This document shows positions 11,627-23,454 of a stretch of 64,000 nucleotides of DNA, piece by piece. Source of the DNA: Quercus robur. Its lineage: Eukaryota > Streptophyta > Magnoliopsida > Fagales > Fagaceae. Position numbers and translations under genes: made by a program. The notes beneath the pieces were generated by a model. That model was not told where the DNA came from and searched no databases. It worked only from the letters and a program-made list of their open reading frames with translations. Each line of letters opens with the position of its first letter. The stretch's first letter is position 1. The DNA lies in the NCBI RefSeq assembly GCF_932294415.1, contig NC_065535.1, forward strand, positions 25,446,782-25,510,781. The letters are read 5' to 3'.

Positions 11627-12494
11627 GGAAAAAATGCAAAACTGATCCTCTAATTTTCACATTTTTTTTATTTCAGTCCTCTAACTTTCAATTTTGTCAA
11701 TTTAGTCCTTTAACTTTCAATTTTTATCAATGTAGGATTCTGTTATAACTCAGTTAGTGGCTGCCGTTAGGACTCCTAAAACGACACCGTTTTGCATGTT
11801 AAAAAAAAAAAAACATTCCCCTGAAATCAAAACAGATCAGAGAAAAATCTAGCACAAAACCTAGAAAGAAATCAAAACCAAAATGCAAAAAACATTAAAA
11901 TCAAGAAACTAAGGCAAACCCATATGAATTTATGGTGGGAGGAGAAGGAACTCAATCAAATGTTGGCAAACCCAGATGAACGATATCATGCAATGGTGGC
12001 CATATCCACCGATCTTTGCAAGACAGAGAGAGCAACGTCAAAAACCCAAACCATCGCCCACCACTGTCCTCCATGCAAGAGAGAAGGGCTAATCTATGCA
12101 AGAGAGCTTTGGAGCAAGATTCAAATGAATAGTATGCTTCGTACATTCATTTCTTTATGATTGTAGATTCTAAAAAATAACATTTGTATTTGTAATTTAT
12201 CATTGTCTTTCAGTCTTCTGTTGAATATTGTTTTTGGTTTTCTACGTCTTCTTTTAGATGGGTTTCTGTTGGAGTATTTAAGGATTTATATTGTGGGTTG
12301 GAAAATTAAAAACATTTAAGGCTTTCTTCTGGTATAAGTGCTTTTGTTTAAAAGAAATCTTGATCTGTCTTTTTTTTTTTTTTTTTTTTTCTAATATTAT
12401 GCATTGTCACTGGAGTTCGGTGATGGAGTTCTAAATCGGTTTCTTCTTTTTTTCTTTTTCTTTTTTGCATATTTTTTTTTTAATTCCAAAATTT

Positions 12495-12528
<34 letters not shown>

Positions 12529-12697
12529 CCAAAATGACGTCGTTTTGGCTCAATTAACGGCAGCCCCTAACTGAGTTCTAATGGAATCCTGCATTAACAA
12601 AAACTGAAAGTTAGAGGACTAAATTGACAAAACTGAAAGTTAGAAGACTGAAATGAAAAAAATGTGAAAGTTAAAGAGTCAGTTTTGCATTTTTGCC
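11627..12697. mobile_element. Long-TIR Mutator-like element, 9-bp TSD
   Basis: A 1071-bp element with terminal inverted repeats of about 165 bp (outer sequence GGMAAAAATGCAAAACTGA, then reiterated CTCTAACTTTCA motifs and a CAAAACGAC block at the inner edge). It is flanked by perfect 9-bp repeats ATTTCTTTA (11618-11626, 12698-12706), typical of Mutator. The middle (about 11800-12500) carries a frame of 78 residues (11924-12160) that I do not recognise and poly-T/poly-A tracts (12369-12390, 12498-12527). A Pack-MULE that captured a host fragment is possible but unproved. Confidence 0.85.
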
Positions 12698-12706
12698 ATT
12701 TCTTTA

Positions 12707-13170
12707 TTAGATAAGAAAAGAAAAGCAAGAGTTATATATTAATCTAAACTATATGATTGGTTTTATATAGAATAGTGATTTTAAATTTCTTTATTAGATA
12801 AGAAAAGAGAGAGTTATGTATTAATCCAAACTTTGTGTTCGGGTTAAACTTATCTAATACAGTATTCTTTAAAATTTGATAGATTGGACTGTTATAAAAA
12901 ATTTAAAGTTATTTTGTTCAATTTATTTTGGTAATAGGTGGGATAAGAATAAGATGATCCAAAAAAAAAAAAAAAAGTGGAGTAACATTGAAAGAAAATT
13001 TTACATTGCAAATACTTGAAGGGATAAGCATAAGTTTAAACGTGCTAACTGATAAGTTTAAATAGAACAAAATTTAAAATAAGAACAATAGTAAAAGCCT
13101 TAATATTGTTCACATTTATTTCTTTTCCAGGACAATTCCAGCTGATAGGCCATAAACTGAATGACCCCAT
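12707..13170. other. Short intergenic stretch
   Basis: AT-rich, with no gene, terminal repeat or RNA signal recognised. Confidence 0.5.
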
Positions 13171-14136
13171 GTGATAGAAATTAATTAATTAATCAATTTA
13201 TCATGTAAACGCGTGGTAGCACAAACAAATCACCAATAACCTAATTATGCAGCGAAAAATAAATAACACGGTGAGTTGTTTACGAATGGGGAAAACCTAA
13301 CGGCAAAAACCCTACCGGGTGATTTTCAGGTCACCACTCCCGAAACTCCACTATTATCACAACAAGCGGTTACAAATAAAGGAATCCCAAGTACCTTACC
13401 AACCTCCAGTTGAACCCTTACCCCAATACCCAATTGGACTTGTTCTGTAGTGACAATTCCCCTTTCTGATACACGACTTCCAAGTACGTGACTAACCAAT
13501 TGCGCAGATCCCCAGTATGCGACTTCAATCACCAACTAAGAAGGTTGTTGGTTGTAAAGTTCTTTAGTTCATCAACACGATGAAGATCAAGAAGATGTTT
13601 GGTCACAAAATTCTACGGTGCACATACACAGCAACTTCTTCAAGAGAAAGAGATGAACTAGGGCAAGAATTTCGTCTCCGGTCACAATTTGCTTGAACAA
13701 AGTTTGCTCAATGCTTGTGCAACTTGTGAACTGTTTGACGGCCCTTAAAACAATCCTTTTATATGTCTAGGGTTAGGAGAAAAGAAGATCCAAAGACATA
13801 TTCACGGATCCCAAGAAAATCATATTAGAATTCTGAAATTCTTAAACCTCGACAAATAGCAACTGTCGAGCAGCTGTCGAGCACACCGAATCTAGAATAG
13901 ATTTCTTAAGCTCGATAGATACAGCTGTCGAGTTTTAATGATTTTGCACTATCAACTTGTTTTCTTGGACAGACTTAAAGGTTTCAACACTTAATCTTGA
14001 AACATGGTTTCTTGAAGTATTTAAACACATCATAAATCTACCCAAATACAAGTAAAGTGCGTTTTGTCAAAGGATAAGCCAATTACATAAAATCATGGCA
14101 TATGTTCTTAACATGTGAAACACATATGTCCTAACA
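13171..14136 (-). mobile_element. Solo LTR of the 29.5-kb element family
   Basis: On the minus strand it starts TGTTAGGACATATGT and ends in CTATCA, and it follows the same order of motifs as the LTRs at 29525 and 36070: the block for 'TTTTATGTAATTGGCT' near the 5' end, CTCGACAG-type repeats, the ACCGGTAGGG-like 'gggtgattttcaggtc' region, and GTGATTTGTTTGTGCTACCA near the 3' end. Length 966 bp against 945 and 951 bp for the two LTRs of the complete copy. The flanks CCATG and CCAAC share only three of five bases, so the TSD is decayed or the copy arose by ectopic recombination. The short minus-strand frame inside it is not a gene. Confidence 0.8.
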
Positions 14137-14632
14137 CCAACAACAAATGAAGCATCAAATTAATAACCTTTCCACACATTTTTTACTATTTAGTTTCTAA
14201 CAAAACCAAAACTCAAACTTTGCTCATTCAATCAGATCCCAATTGAACCAAAAATAAATTCCAATTTCCCTCATCATTCCCTCACTTAATCCTCCATTTT
14301 CTCAGCAACCAATCAAAAACTTCATCTTTCTAATTCCACAAACTGAATAATCCCCTTGAGTTATACTCTTTAAAGAAAAATAACAAATAACAAAGCATAT
14401 ATAATCACAACTTTCTCAGGAAACAAACAGAGATGGAAAGCGAGAGAGAGAAAGTGAGTTAGGACAAGAAGGAAAGAACCTTAGCATGTGGATTCAGGAA
14501 GAGGCGACACGTCAGCCTAGATCGAGTCATCGCCGGAGGGAATGGTGATGCGTTCGGGTACAGAGACCTCCACCGCCACATCATCTGCCGCTTTTGGTGA
14601 TTGATGCTTTCTGGGTTATTTTCAGTGCTTTG

Positions 14633-14686
<54 letters not shown>

Positions 14687-15600
14687 TCTTTGCTTTGCTT
14701 TGGGACTATTGGTCTACGCAAATGCAAAGTGCTTTTCTTAATGAAGAAGACCCAAGTTTTTTGTTTAAAATAAAACCTAAGATATCAAAAAATTAAAACA
14801 AATCAAATGGCAGAGAACCAAAGTTTGATTTATGGATTCAACAACACATCAAACCATAACAAAACCAATTACAACAAAACTTAAATCTCACCATAAAACC
14901 ATAACATTGAACCCAAAAAAACCAAAAATTAAACATGCATAACAGAATGAACAACACATATTCATTACAGAGCAAACAAAAAATAAAAATTAAATTGCTG
15001 CAAAACCATAACAAAACAAAAAGGCCTAAAACAAAATTGGGGCAGATAATTAGTAATTCTGTAAGACCCAAAACTATAAGCAATCTTTTTTGTAATTTTC
15101 ATAATCTATAAAATAGCTTGACTTGAATATTAAAAGGGACAAACAAAATCATATGAAATCAACATGTTCTCTGGAACCAAATAGGATCACAAAAACGTAC
15201 CAAGCTTTAGAGGTCAAGACTTGAGCTAGCAAAGGCTATGAACAGAGAGAGCCAAACTGAGAGAAGAGGGATGCTCTGCGTTTAAGCCAAAGAGAAACAA
15301 ATGAGAGGCAGCATGAAGAGAGAGATAAGTATTAGGTTTCAAAAAATAAAAGGAAGAGATCGGCATTTAAGCCAAAGAGAAACGAATAAGGGGCAGCGTG
15401 AAGAGAGATATAAGTATTAGGTTTCAAAAAAAAAAAAAAAAGATATAAGTATTAGGTTTTGAAAATAGTGTTTTTAATTTATTTTTTAATTTTTTAAATA
15501 TTCTATTGTGCTGATGTGGAAAATTGTGGTGTCAGTAGAAGTTTCAGTTATATATATAGATTACTACTATTTACTACTACTTGTTTGAGAGATTGAGAAA
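14137..15600. other. Intergenic with (TC)n and an 83-bp tandem repeat
   Basis: No gene recognised. A (TC)n tract lies at 14635-14683. Two copies of a unit of about 83 bp (GTTTAAGCCAAAGAGAAAC...TAAGTATTAGGTTTCAAA) occupy about 15279-15432, followed by a partial third. TATATATAG and 'ttgagagattgagaaatag' just before 15603 could be the old promoter/leader of the F-box pseudogene. Confidence 0.5.
14635..14683. repeat. (TC)n microsatellite
   Basis: About 24 uninterrupted CT units; a candidate polymorphic marker. Confidence 0.9.
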
Positions 15601-16071
15601 TAGATGAAGAAAGTAGTGTTGGTTGTATCGATGGTGAAAGAAACCCCATCTCCATTTTTAAAGAAACTGATCAGCGAACCAAGCGACACAAAACACTAAC
15701 TGCACAAGATCGAATCAGCGCCTTACCAGACTTGATCCTCCTCGATATCCTCTCCTCACTACCCACCAAAGACGCCATTAAAACTGTCGTTTTATCAAAA
15801 AGATGGACCTCTCTTTGGAGCTTCGTTCCCTCTCTCAGTTTCAATGACAATTCCTTCGCAAACCACGACGTTTTCGCCACCGCCGTAGATGCTACCCTGG
15901 CCCAACACACAGCTCCCAAACTCACAAAGTTCTTCGTCAAATCCAAGTACCACTCACAGTTGAAGCCTCGCCTCGATGCCTGGGTTCATTTTGCCACAAC
16001 AACCAAGGTAGATCAACTCAGTATAAAATGCTTTAGAGATCTTAAGAAATTTTAGATATACGTATTGCCTC

Positions 16072-16674
16072 TGTTGAGTTAGTAGAAGCTCTGACACTAA
16101 ATTGTTAAACAAAAGACTGAACAAAGAGAGCTTTTATTTAAAACTTGATTCTTTGAATTACAACACTTAAGACTTATGGAAAGCCTAATGTGGCTCCACA
16201 TATGACACAATTACAAGACTCACTTACACCACAAGGCAAAGCTACTCTAGCACACTTTGCTTTTACAAGACACACACCAACTCTCTAGGCACCTATGTAC
16301 TGGCACTACACAATAGCTCTTACTTGTTTCTCCACTTCACGCTATTCACAAGTCTCTCACACATCTCACTAATCTCACACCACCACATCTATTTATACTA
16401 AGTGTATGTTGGTTAGGAAACCAACTTAAAGCTTCTAGCATCTTCCTTTTTATTGGCATTAAATGAATGCCATTCTCCAACCTTCTAGACTATTCTATAA
16501 ACATGTGGTTGAGTTTTACTTCTACGTAGAAGTCTCTAGAGAACTAAAGAGAGACACCTCATAGAGAAACCCGGAATGCAAGAGAATGTTCTAGAGAATG
16601 TGTGAGATGTTCTAGGAGTTTCTAGAAGTTTCTAGAAATTTCTAGAGAAAAGAGAGTTAGTGTTGATTTCTAAC
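16072..16674 (-). mobile_element. LTR-like insertion inside the F-box pseudogene
   Basis: A 603-bp insert flanked by TGCCTC (16066-16071 and 16675-16680), or 5-bp GCCTC if one base is assigned differently. On the minus strand it carries a TATA box (AGTATAAATAGATG, about 16387-16400) and ends near 16072 with text resembling a tRNA-Met primer site (GTGTCAGAGC). It is therefore a solo or truncated LTR pointing leftwards, about 600 bp, with one end decayed from TG/CA. Tandem TCTAGAAGTTT repeats lie at about 16610-16650. Removing it restores the F-box gene frame (LP then QHLY). Confidence 0.7.
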
Positions 16675-18004
16675 TGCCTCAGCATCTCTATGCCAATGAG
16701 TTTGTTTCTGAATTGGATTTTTTTTCTGCTACATTAAACCTAATGGGTTAATACGCTGGAGTTCAATCAAGTGTTTGAATATCAGGAGCTTGCCATTGGG
16801 AGATGATGCGCTAGAGAATATGTTAATGGGTAGTCCTAGTCTTGAATACTTGGAATTTTCCACTTGTTTTTGGCCAAGCCAGTTGGATATAGTGTCTGAG
16901 AGTCTGAGAAAATTGGTAATAAACAAGGGTTTTACAATGGGGGGGATGGTCAGGTCATCAAGGAAAATGGGTCCTGTTCCTGTGTTTGTGTTGGAAATGG
17001 GAATTGTGGCTCCAATGAAATTGTAGGGAATTTTAAAAGGTTGAAGTGCCGAATGAAGTACATGGCAGCATTGGTTAAGGCTAAACTTGATTTCGAATTG
17101 TGGATAGGGAATGAACTTGGAGAGGAGGATGCTTGTAAGATGTATCAAGACACTGTGAAACAATTTCTTGAGAGTATGCATGATGTCAAGGAACTTACTC
17201 TTTGCAGATGGTGCCTCAAGGTTTGCTCTTTTCTTTTCTTTTAAAATTGTTTGGCTAGTCCCTGCATACAACATGTAGATACATCTGAACTTGAGTTCTT
17301 GTGTTTTTGAGGCTGATTGTAGACGTAGGGTATATTTATCATTTACTTAAAATTCCACCTTATTTTCAATGTTAACTTATGTATAACTTTTTAAAACTTA
17401 ATTTATAAATAGAATAAGTCGAAATAATCAGTAAGAGGTTATTATATAATTTGGTTTCTCTTTAAAGAATTTATATTACCCAATTTATATTGGAAAAATC
17501 ATCTTATGATATATAAGAGTATTGGAAAATTATGATACTCTGTTAATCTATTGTGAGCTGTGCTATTTCTCCTCGGCATTTTGATTTTAATCCAAGTTGT
17601 TGTTGATCAATAATTGGAGGACGTTGTTGTTGATCAATAATTGGAGGACCTAATATTATTGTTCTGATTTCATGAGTTTTTTTTTTTTTTCAATTGTCTG
17701 CATATGAGATATACTTACAGCTATGCACCTTAGTGTTTTGTAAAAAAATGACAGCTAAATCGTTCACTAGCAATGTATTTTACCTGGGGCAATTAGTCGT
17801 GTTATTTGTTCTTATATTCACTTCACCTTATTGTGACCCACTCGTTGTTTTAACCGACCTAGGTTCTATCTATAATGTCATTGAAACATCTGCCTTCTCT
17901 ATTGTCAAAGTGCAAAAGTTTAACTATGAAAGCAGACATGGATAAATGGGACCTCCCTGGCATTGCAAGTCTGCTTCAAAGTTCACCTTATGTGGAAACG
18001 TTGG

Positions 18005-18258
18005 TGTTAAGGATAAGATTACCTCTGCCATTCAAAACTCAAATGTCAAGATCACACAACTGGAGGATAACAGCCAAGATTACCACAACAGCCAAGATTA
18101 CAACAATCCAGCTCACAGATAACATTTAGCTATTGTATATTTAAATTCAAACTCTTCGTGTACATCTGAAACTATGTAACTGATCAGTGTATAAATGCAA
18201 AGAGCCTTCACCGTATTTGGTAAGGCAGCACAATATCAATTTGTTGTTAGTTTTCACA
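18005..18258 (+). repeat. 5' LTR of the copia element
   Basis: Begins TGTTAAGGATAAG and ends TTTTCACA. TATA box TATAAAT at 18190-18196. An internal direct repeat ACAGCCAAGATTAC occurs twice. It differs from the 3' LTR at six positions. Confidence 0.95.
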
Positions 18259-18270
18259 TGGTATCAGAGC
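18259..18270 (+). promoter_or_regulatory. Primer-binding site (initiator tRNA-Met)
   Basis: TGGTATCAGAGC directly abuts the 5' LTR; it is the standard plant site complementary to the 3' end of tRNA-iMet used to prime reverse transcription. Confidence 0.95.
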
Positions 18271-18293
18271 TTTTTTTACTAACGTCAATTCCT

Positions 18294-21200
18294 ATGGCCA
18301 GCTCTTCCTCTTCTGACTCTACCAACACCATTGCTACAACCAATCCATCCTCTCACAACCTCATCAACCTTCACCACAATACCACAATCAAATTAACCCG
18401 AGACAACTATCTCCTTTGGAAAGCTCAGATTGTTCCTTACATTAAAGGTCTCCATCTTTTTGGCTTTCTTGATGGAACCAAACCTGCACCCCCACAATCT
18501 ATCACTAGCCAATCTTCAAATGGCGCAGCCACTATCACTACAAATCCTAAATTCCTTCAATGGCACCTTTAAGATCAACTTATCCTCAGTGCATTGACAT
18601 CATCACTATCAGAATCTATACTCACCCATGTGGTAAAATGCCTCACCTCTCGAGATGTTTGGCAAACTCTTGAACGCATGTTCTCTTCTCAAGCTAGAGC
18701 ACGTCTCATGCAAATTCATTATCAAATTGCCACACTGAAAAAGGGAAATCTCTTTGTTGCAGATTATTTTAAGAGATACACCAATCTAGTTGATACTCTT
18801 GCTTCCATAGGAAATCCTCTAAATGATTATGAGTTGGTCTCATATTTTCTGTCCGGTCTTGGCTCAGAGTATGATTCCTTTGTAACATCAGTTACAACAC
18901 GAGTGGATCCAATGACTCTTGATGATCTTTACGGTCATCTTCTTGCTCATGAACTCAGGCTTGAGCAAAACCAACCTGCTGTTGACTTAGCTCTTGCAAG
19001 TGCTAACATTGCAGCAAAGAAAGGATCATCACGAGGGGGTCGTGGTGGTCGGTCTCAACAATTTTTCTCATCTGGTAGAGGCCATAACTCCAACAACAAT
19101 AGCAATAGAAACTTTCGTGGCAGGGGGCGTGGTCGTGGTTCGACCTCTTTTTCTGGAGCTCCTCGCACCATCTGTCAAGTCTGCCTCAAACCTGGACATG
19201 ATGCATTGGCCTGTTACCATCGATTTGACAACTCTTATCAAAGGGATTCGAATCAAAACATGCAAGCTTATTTTGCTGCACCTCATCCCGTAACAGATCC
19301 TTCCTGGTATCTAGATTCTGGCACAACACATCACAGAACTTCTGATCTTGCCAATCTGAACATGCAAGCTAAAGAGTACACAGGTTCATACCAAATCAAG
19401 ATGGGTAACGGTACTAATTTAGATATTAAACACATTGGCCAAACCAAAATTCTCACACCCACTACTTCTTTTCTTCTACATGATGTTTTGCATGTTCCTT
19501 TAATTAAAAAGAATTTATTGTCTGTTCACAAATTTACCAAAGACACCAACACTTATCTTGAATTTTATCCTTCTTGTTTCTTTGTAAAGGATCGAGCTAC
19601 AGGGAAGGTTCTGGTGCAAGGCTCGAGTAACCATGGGTTATATTCATTTCCATCTTCTCTATTCCGTCGTCATGGTCCTTCTTCTCGTCTAGTTTCCTCT
19701 GCCTTTGTCAGTGAACGCGCCACACTCACACAGTGGCATTCTCGTCTTGGACATCCAGCCTTGCGAGTCGTCTCTTATGTGGTTTCAAAGTTTGGTCTTC
19801 CTGTGTTTGCAAATAAAATGGACAGCTCTTGTCCAGCGTGTCTTAGTTCTAAGAGTCATAGATTAGTTTTTCCTTTATCTAATTCTCGTGTAGCAGCTCC
19901 TTTGGAATTGATTTACACTGATGCTTGGGGGCTGTCCCTTGTTTGTTCTAGCACTGGAAATAAATATTATGTTTCTCTTGCGGATTCCTTTAGTCGATAC
20001 ACATGGCTCTATCCAATGTCTTGCAAAAGTGATGTTTCTTCCATATTCCTCAAATTTCAAAAATATGTTGAACGATACTTTGATCTAAAAATAAAAACAA
20101 TTCAATCTGATTGGGGTGGTGAATATCGCTCCCTCCACCAAATCCTCCAAAGTAATGGCAACTCACATCGGTTATCCTGTCCTCATACACCTCAACAAAA
20201 TGGGGTCATTGAGCGTAAACACCGTCACTTAGTTGAAATTGGCCTTGCTTTAATGTCTCATGCTGGTGTTCCCTTAAAATTTTGGGATGATGCATTTCAA
20301 ATGGCTTGCTATCTCATTAATCGATTGCCCACTCCACTTCTTCAAAATTCCTCTCCTTATGAAACACTCTTTTGTTTCCCTCCTGATTACTCTCTTTTAC
20401 GAGTTTTTGGTTGTGAATGTTGGCCTAATCTTCGTCCTTATACTGCCCATAAACTTCAACCTCGTTCTCTTCCTTGTATTTTTCTGGGCTATAGTTTGTT
20501 GCATAAGGGATACAGGTGTCTTCATTCTTCCACATGCCGAAAATATATCTCCAGAGATGTCATTTTTAAGGAGACCCATTTTCCTTTTCTAAACTCTTCA
20601 CCCTCCAGTCCAACTTCTTCTCAGTCCACTGAGTCTGTCATGCCTATGGTTACCAAGTCTGGGCCGGCCCATTCACCTATCTCTACAAGCCCGATTCCTT
20701 CACTCACCTTACCAACCCACTTCACCATACCTAGCCCAATCCTACAAAACCCAACACAATCTGCTCCAGATACCCTTCATCCTCCACCTATAAACCCCAT
20801 CTCTTCTTCCTTAGCTAACACCTCATCAGCTTCTTTTATAAGTGAACCAACTATCCAACCTCAACCCACTGTTCAGCCAACCCACCCAATGACTACAAGG
20901 TCCAAGAACAATATTTCCAAACCCCAAAACCACACCGATGGCACCATTCGTTATCCCATCCCCACGGCTCTCTTGGCTGAACATGATTTTAGTGATTCTG
21001 AACCTACTTGTTACTCTACAGCTTGTAAGTTTCCAGAATGGCGAGAGGCTATGAACAAGGATTTTGATGCTTTGCTCAAAAACAAAACATGGGTCCTTGT
21101 TCCTCCAATGGCTGCCACCAATGTTATTGGCTGTAAATGGGTGTTTCGTTTCCCATAAAATGGAAAGCTGATGGTGCTATAGAGCGCCACAAGGCCCGAC

Positions 21201-22542
21201 TTGTTGCCAAAGGTTTTCATCAACGATTTGGAGTTGATTTCACTGAAACTTTCGGTCCAGTTGTGAAACCTACAACGGTACGTATTGTTCTCTCCATTGC
21301 TATTTCTTTGGGCTAGCAAATTCAACAAATTGATGTCCATAATGCCTTTCTACATGGTTTTCTCTCCAAGGATGTTTTTATGCACCAGGCACCGAGATAT
21401 GTCCATCTAGACCATCCTAATCATATATGTAAACTTCAAAAGGCTCTCTATGGCTTAAAGTAGGCACCTAGAGCATGGTTTTCCGGACTTACTTCCAAGC
21501 TGATCTCACTTGGTTTCAAGGGTGGTTGTTCAGATACTTCACTTTTCATCTACAAAAATCATCTTTTTACTATGTATATTTTGATTTATGTAGATGACAT
21601 CTTAATTACATACTCTAACTCATCTACCATTACTGAGTTGATTTCACTACTTGGTGTGGATTTTGGCATTAAAGATTTGGGGTCTTTGAATTTCTTTCTC
21701 CGCATTGAAGTTCTTCCTCATGAAAATGGTGTTCTTCTTTCTCAAAGACGATATATTCTAGATTTATTGAAGAAAACTAACATGCTTGGAGCTAAACCAG
21801 TCAATACACCTATGGCTACTTCAACTAGTTTATCTGCCTTTGATGGAACTTCTTATGAAGACCCCACACTTTTTCGTAGCACAGTTGGAGGGCTGCAATA
21901 CTTGGCTATTACACGGCCTGACATTGCCTTTGTTGTTAATAAACTCTCTTCAGTTCATGCACTGCCCAACTGTTACTCATTGGCAAGCTACTAAACGCCT
22001 TCTCCGATACCTCAAACATACACTCAATTTTGGTCTTCACTTCCAACGTTCCAATGTTTCTTTCCTTCAAGCATACTGTGATGCTGACTAGGCAGATTCT
22101 CGCGATGACAGAAGATCAACTGGTGGCTATTGCATTTATCTTGGCACTAATCTCATCTCTTGGAGTTGCAAGAAACAAGCTACTGTAGCTCGTTCAAGCA
22201 CTGAAGCTGAATATAAAGCTTTGGCTAACACTGCAGCAGAAATATCTTGGCTGACTTCTCTGCTTTTTGAACTTGGCTTTCCTGTTTCACCTTCACCTCT
22301 TTTATGGTGTGACAACATTGGTGCTACATATTTATCCTCCAATCCTGTGTTCCATGCCCATACAAAACATGTTGAAATTGATTTTCACTTTGTACGTGAT
22401 ATGGTGGCGCGCAAGTCAATTAATATTCGTTTTCTCTCTAGTAGTGATCAGATTGCTGGTATCTTTACAAAGCCACTGTCCTCCTCTAAATTTGTCTCTC
22501 TTTGGACCAAACTCAAGGTTGTTCCTCTATCCTTGAGCTTGA
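18294..22542 (+). pseudogene. Copia gag-pol polyprotein, four stops, two frameshifts
   Basis: Single polyprotein frame from the ATG at 18294 (36 nt after the LTR). Seen in order: UBN2-type gag; CCHC knuckle (CQVCLKPGHDALAC, about 19174-19215); protease active site (LDSGTTHH, about 19312); GAG-pre-integrase (WHSRLGHP, about 19735); integrase with D, D, E in YTDAWG, IQSDWGGEY and ERKHRH (about 19915, 20102, 20212); RT with the YVDD motif (about 21587); RNase H (STEAEYKA, about 22198) and the terminal [11 protein letters not shown]. Breaks: TAA at 18570, TAG at 21314, 21461 and 22089, frameshifts near 21150 and 21960. Between the first stop and the first frameshift one frame of about 860 codons stays open. 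It cannot move on its own, but could be mobilised in trans. Confidence 0.93.
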
Positions 22543-22549
22543 GGGGGCG
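22541..22549 (+). promoter_or_regulatory. Polypurine tract of the copia element
   Basis: GAGGGGGCG immediately upstream of the 3' LTR, the priming site for plus-strand synthesis. Confidence 0.85.
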
Positions 22550-22803
22550 TGTTAAGAATAAGATTACCTCTGCCATTCAAAACTCAAATATCAAGATCAC
22601 ACAACTGGAGGATAACAGCCAAGATTACCACAACAGCCAAGATTACAACAATCCAGCTCACAGATAACATTTAGCTGTTGTATATTTAAATTCAAACTCT
22701 TCATGTACATCTGAAACTATGTAACTGATCAGTGTATAAATGCAAAGAGCCTTCACCGTATTTGGTAAGGCAGCACAATATCAACTTGTTGTTAGCTTTC
22801 ACA
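22550..22803 (+). repeat. 3' LTR of the copia element
   Basis: 254 bp, beginning TGTTAAGAATAAG and ending TAGCTTTCACA, followed by the GTTGG duplication. Same TATA and internal repeats as the 5' copy. Confidence 0.95.
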
Positions 22804-23454
22804 GTTGGTTATAGACATCGAATCCTCCCACCGCCCAATCTTAGAGGTATGTTTTCTTGGACCAATGTCCCAAATGTCATTCTTTTTCTTGACTTGAGGA
22901 GTTTCTAGACTTATGTAATTTAGATGATTTTTGTAGCATCCCTAGTACATTGCATGTTAACATGGGGAGTAAGTTCTAGTTCTACCTTTTCTTTTTCTTT
23001 TTTTAATAAAAATCTTACATTACTTATCCAAAAAAAATCAAAATATCATAATCTAAAACTGAACTTAAGAAATGGCTAATGTACTTTTATTTTTGCAGTT
23101 CCTAGAAAAACACTACCTTCTCTTGCAATTATGATGAAGTGAGCCATGGGGAATCAACGGAGAATTATTTCAACTCTTTGCTGCTATGTGTCACGACTGT
23201 CAAGATTTTTGGTTTAGAAAAAAAGGTTGTTCCACATAAAGGAAGTATTCATTTTAGTGGTAAGGTTTCTACTCAAGAATGCAAAGGTGCTGGAGAAGAT
23301 GGTTATTAGTGAACCACGGGTTATGAAATATCAGACAGGTGATATGATATATGAAATTCTACAAGTGACTCAAAAGTTATTGAGTTTCCCTATATCCTCT
23401 CCGCATGCAATGGTTATGTTCACAAACTTCCCATATCAGAAAAATGATTTGTAG

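Larger units (their letters stand above)
18005..22803 (+). mobile_element. Ty1/copia LTR retrotransposon, complete but dead
   Basis: A 4799-bp element with 254-bp LTRs (18005-18258, 22550-22803), flanked by perfect 5-bp duplications GTTGG (18000-18004, 22804-22808). It has a primer-binding site (18259-18270), a gag-pol frame and a polypurine tract (22541-22549). Domain order gag, protease, integrase, RT, RNase H is copia. The short LTRs and UBN2-like gag suggest the Ale/Retrofit lineage (inference). The LTRs differ at 6 of 254 sites, all transitions, so insertion is fairly recent. It lies in exon 2 of the F-box pseudogene in the same orientation. Confidence 0.95.
15603..23454 (+). pseudogene. 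F-box/FBD/LRR gene, split by two retroelements
   Basis: Ancestor: an F-box protein, the substrate-recognition subunit of SCF ubiquitin ligases, with LRRs and a C-terminal FBD region. The F-box lies at about 15712-15850 (RISALPDLILLDILSSLP, then LSKRWTSLWS). LRR-like text follows at about 16681-17220, exon 2 is 17863-18004 plus 22809-22846 (LLQSSPYVETLV, then IDIESSHRP) and the FBD-like tail is about 23099-23454. Introns 17221-17862 and 22847-23098 keep GT-AG ends. Damage: the F-box frame has no ATG (the ATGs at 15603 and 15630 are one frame off, with a likely indel in the T-run near 15656), a TAG at 16053, a 603-bp insertion at 16072, an indel in the poly-T at about 16718-16725, a 4.8-kb copia insertion in exon 2, and frameshifts/stops in exon 3. 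Across each insertion the flanking coding text rejoins in frame, which fixes both breakpoints. Transcripts are possible but no full-length protein. Confidence 0.9.

Noticed and set aside
16729..17274. 181-residue minus-strand reading frame
   Set aside because: Antisense shadow of the F-box/LRR coding text.
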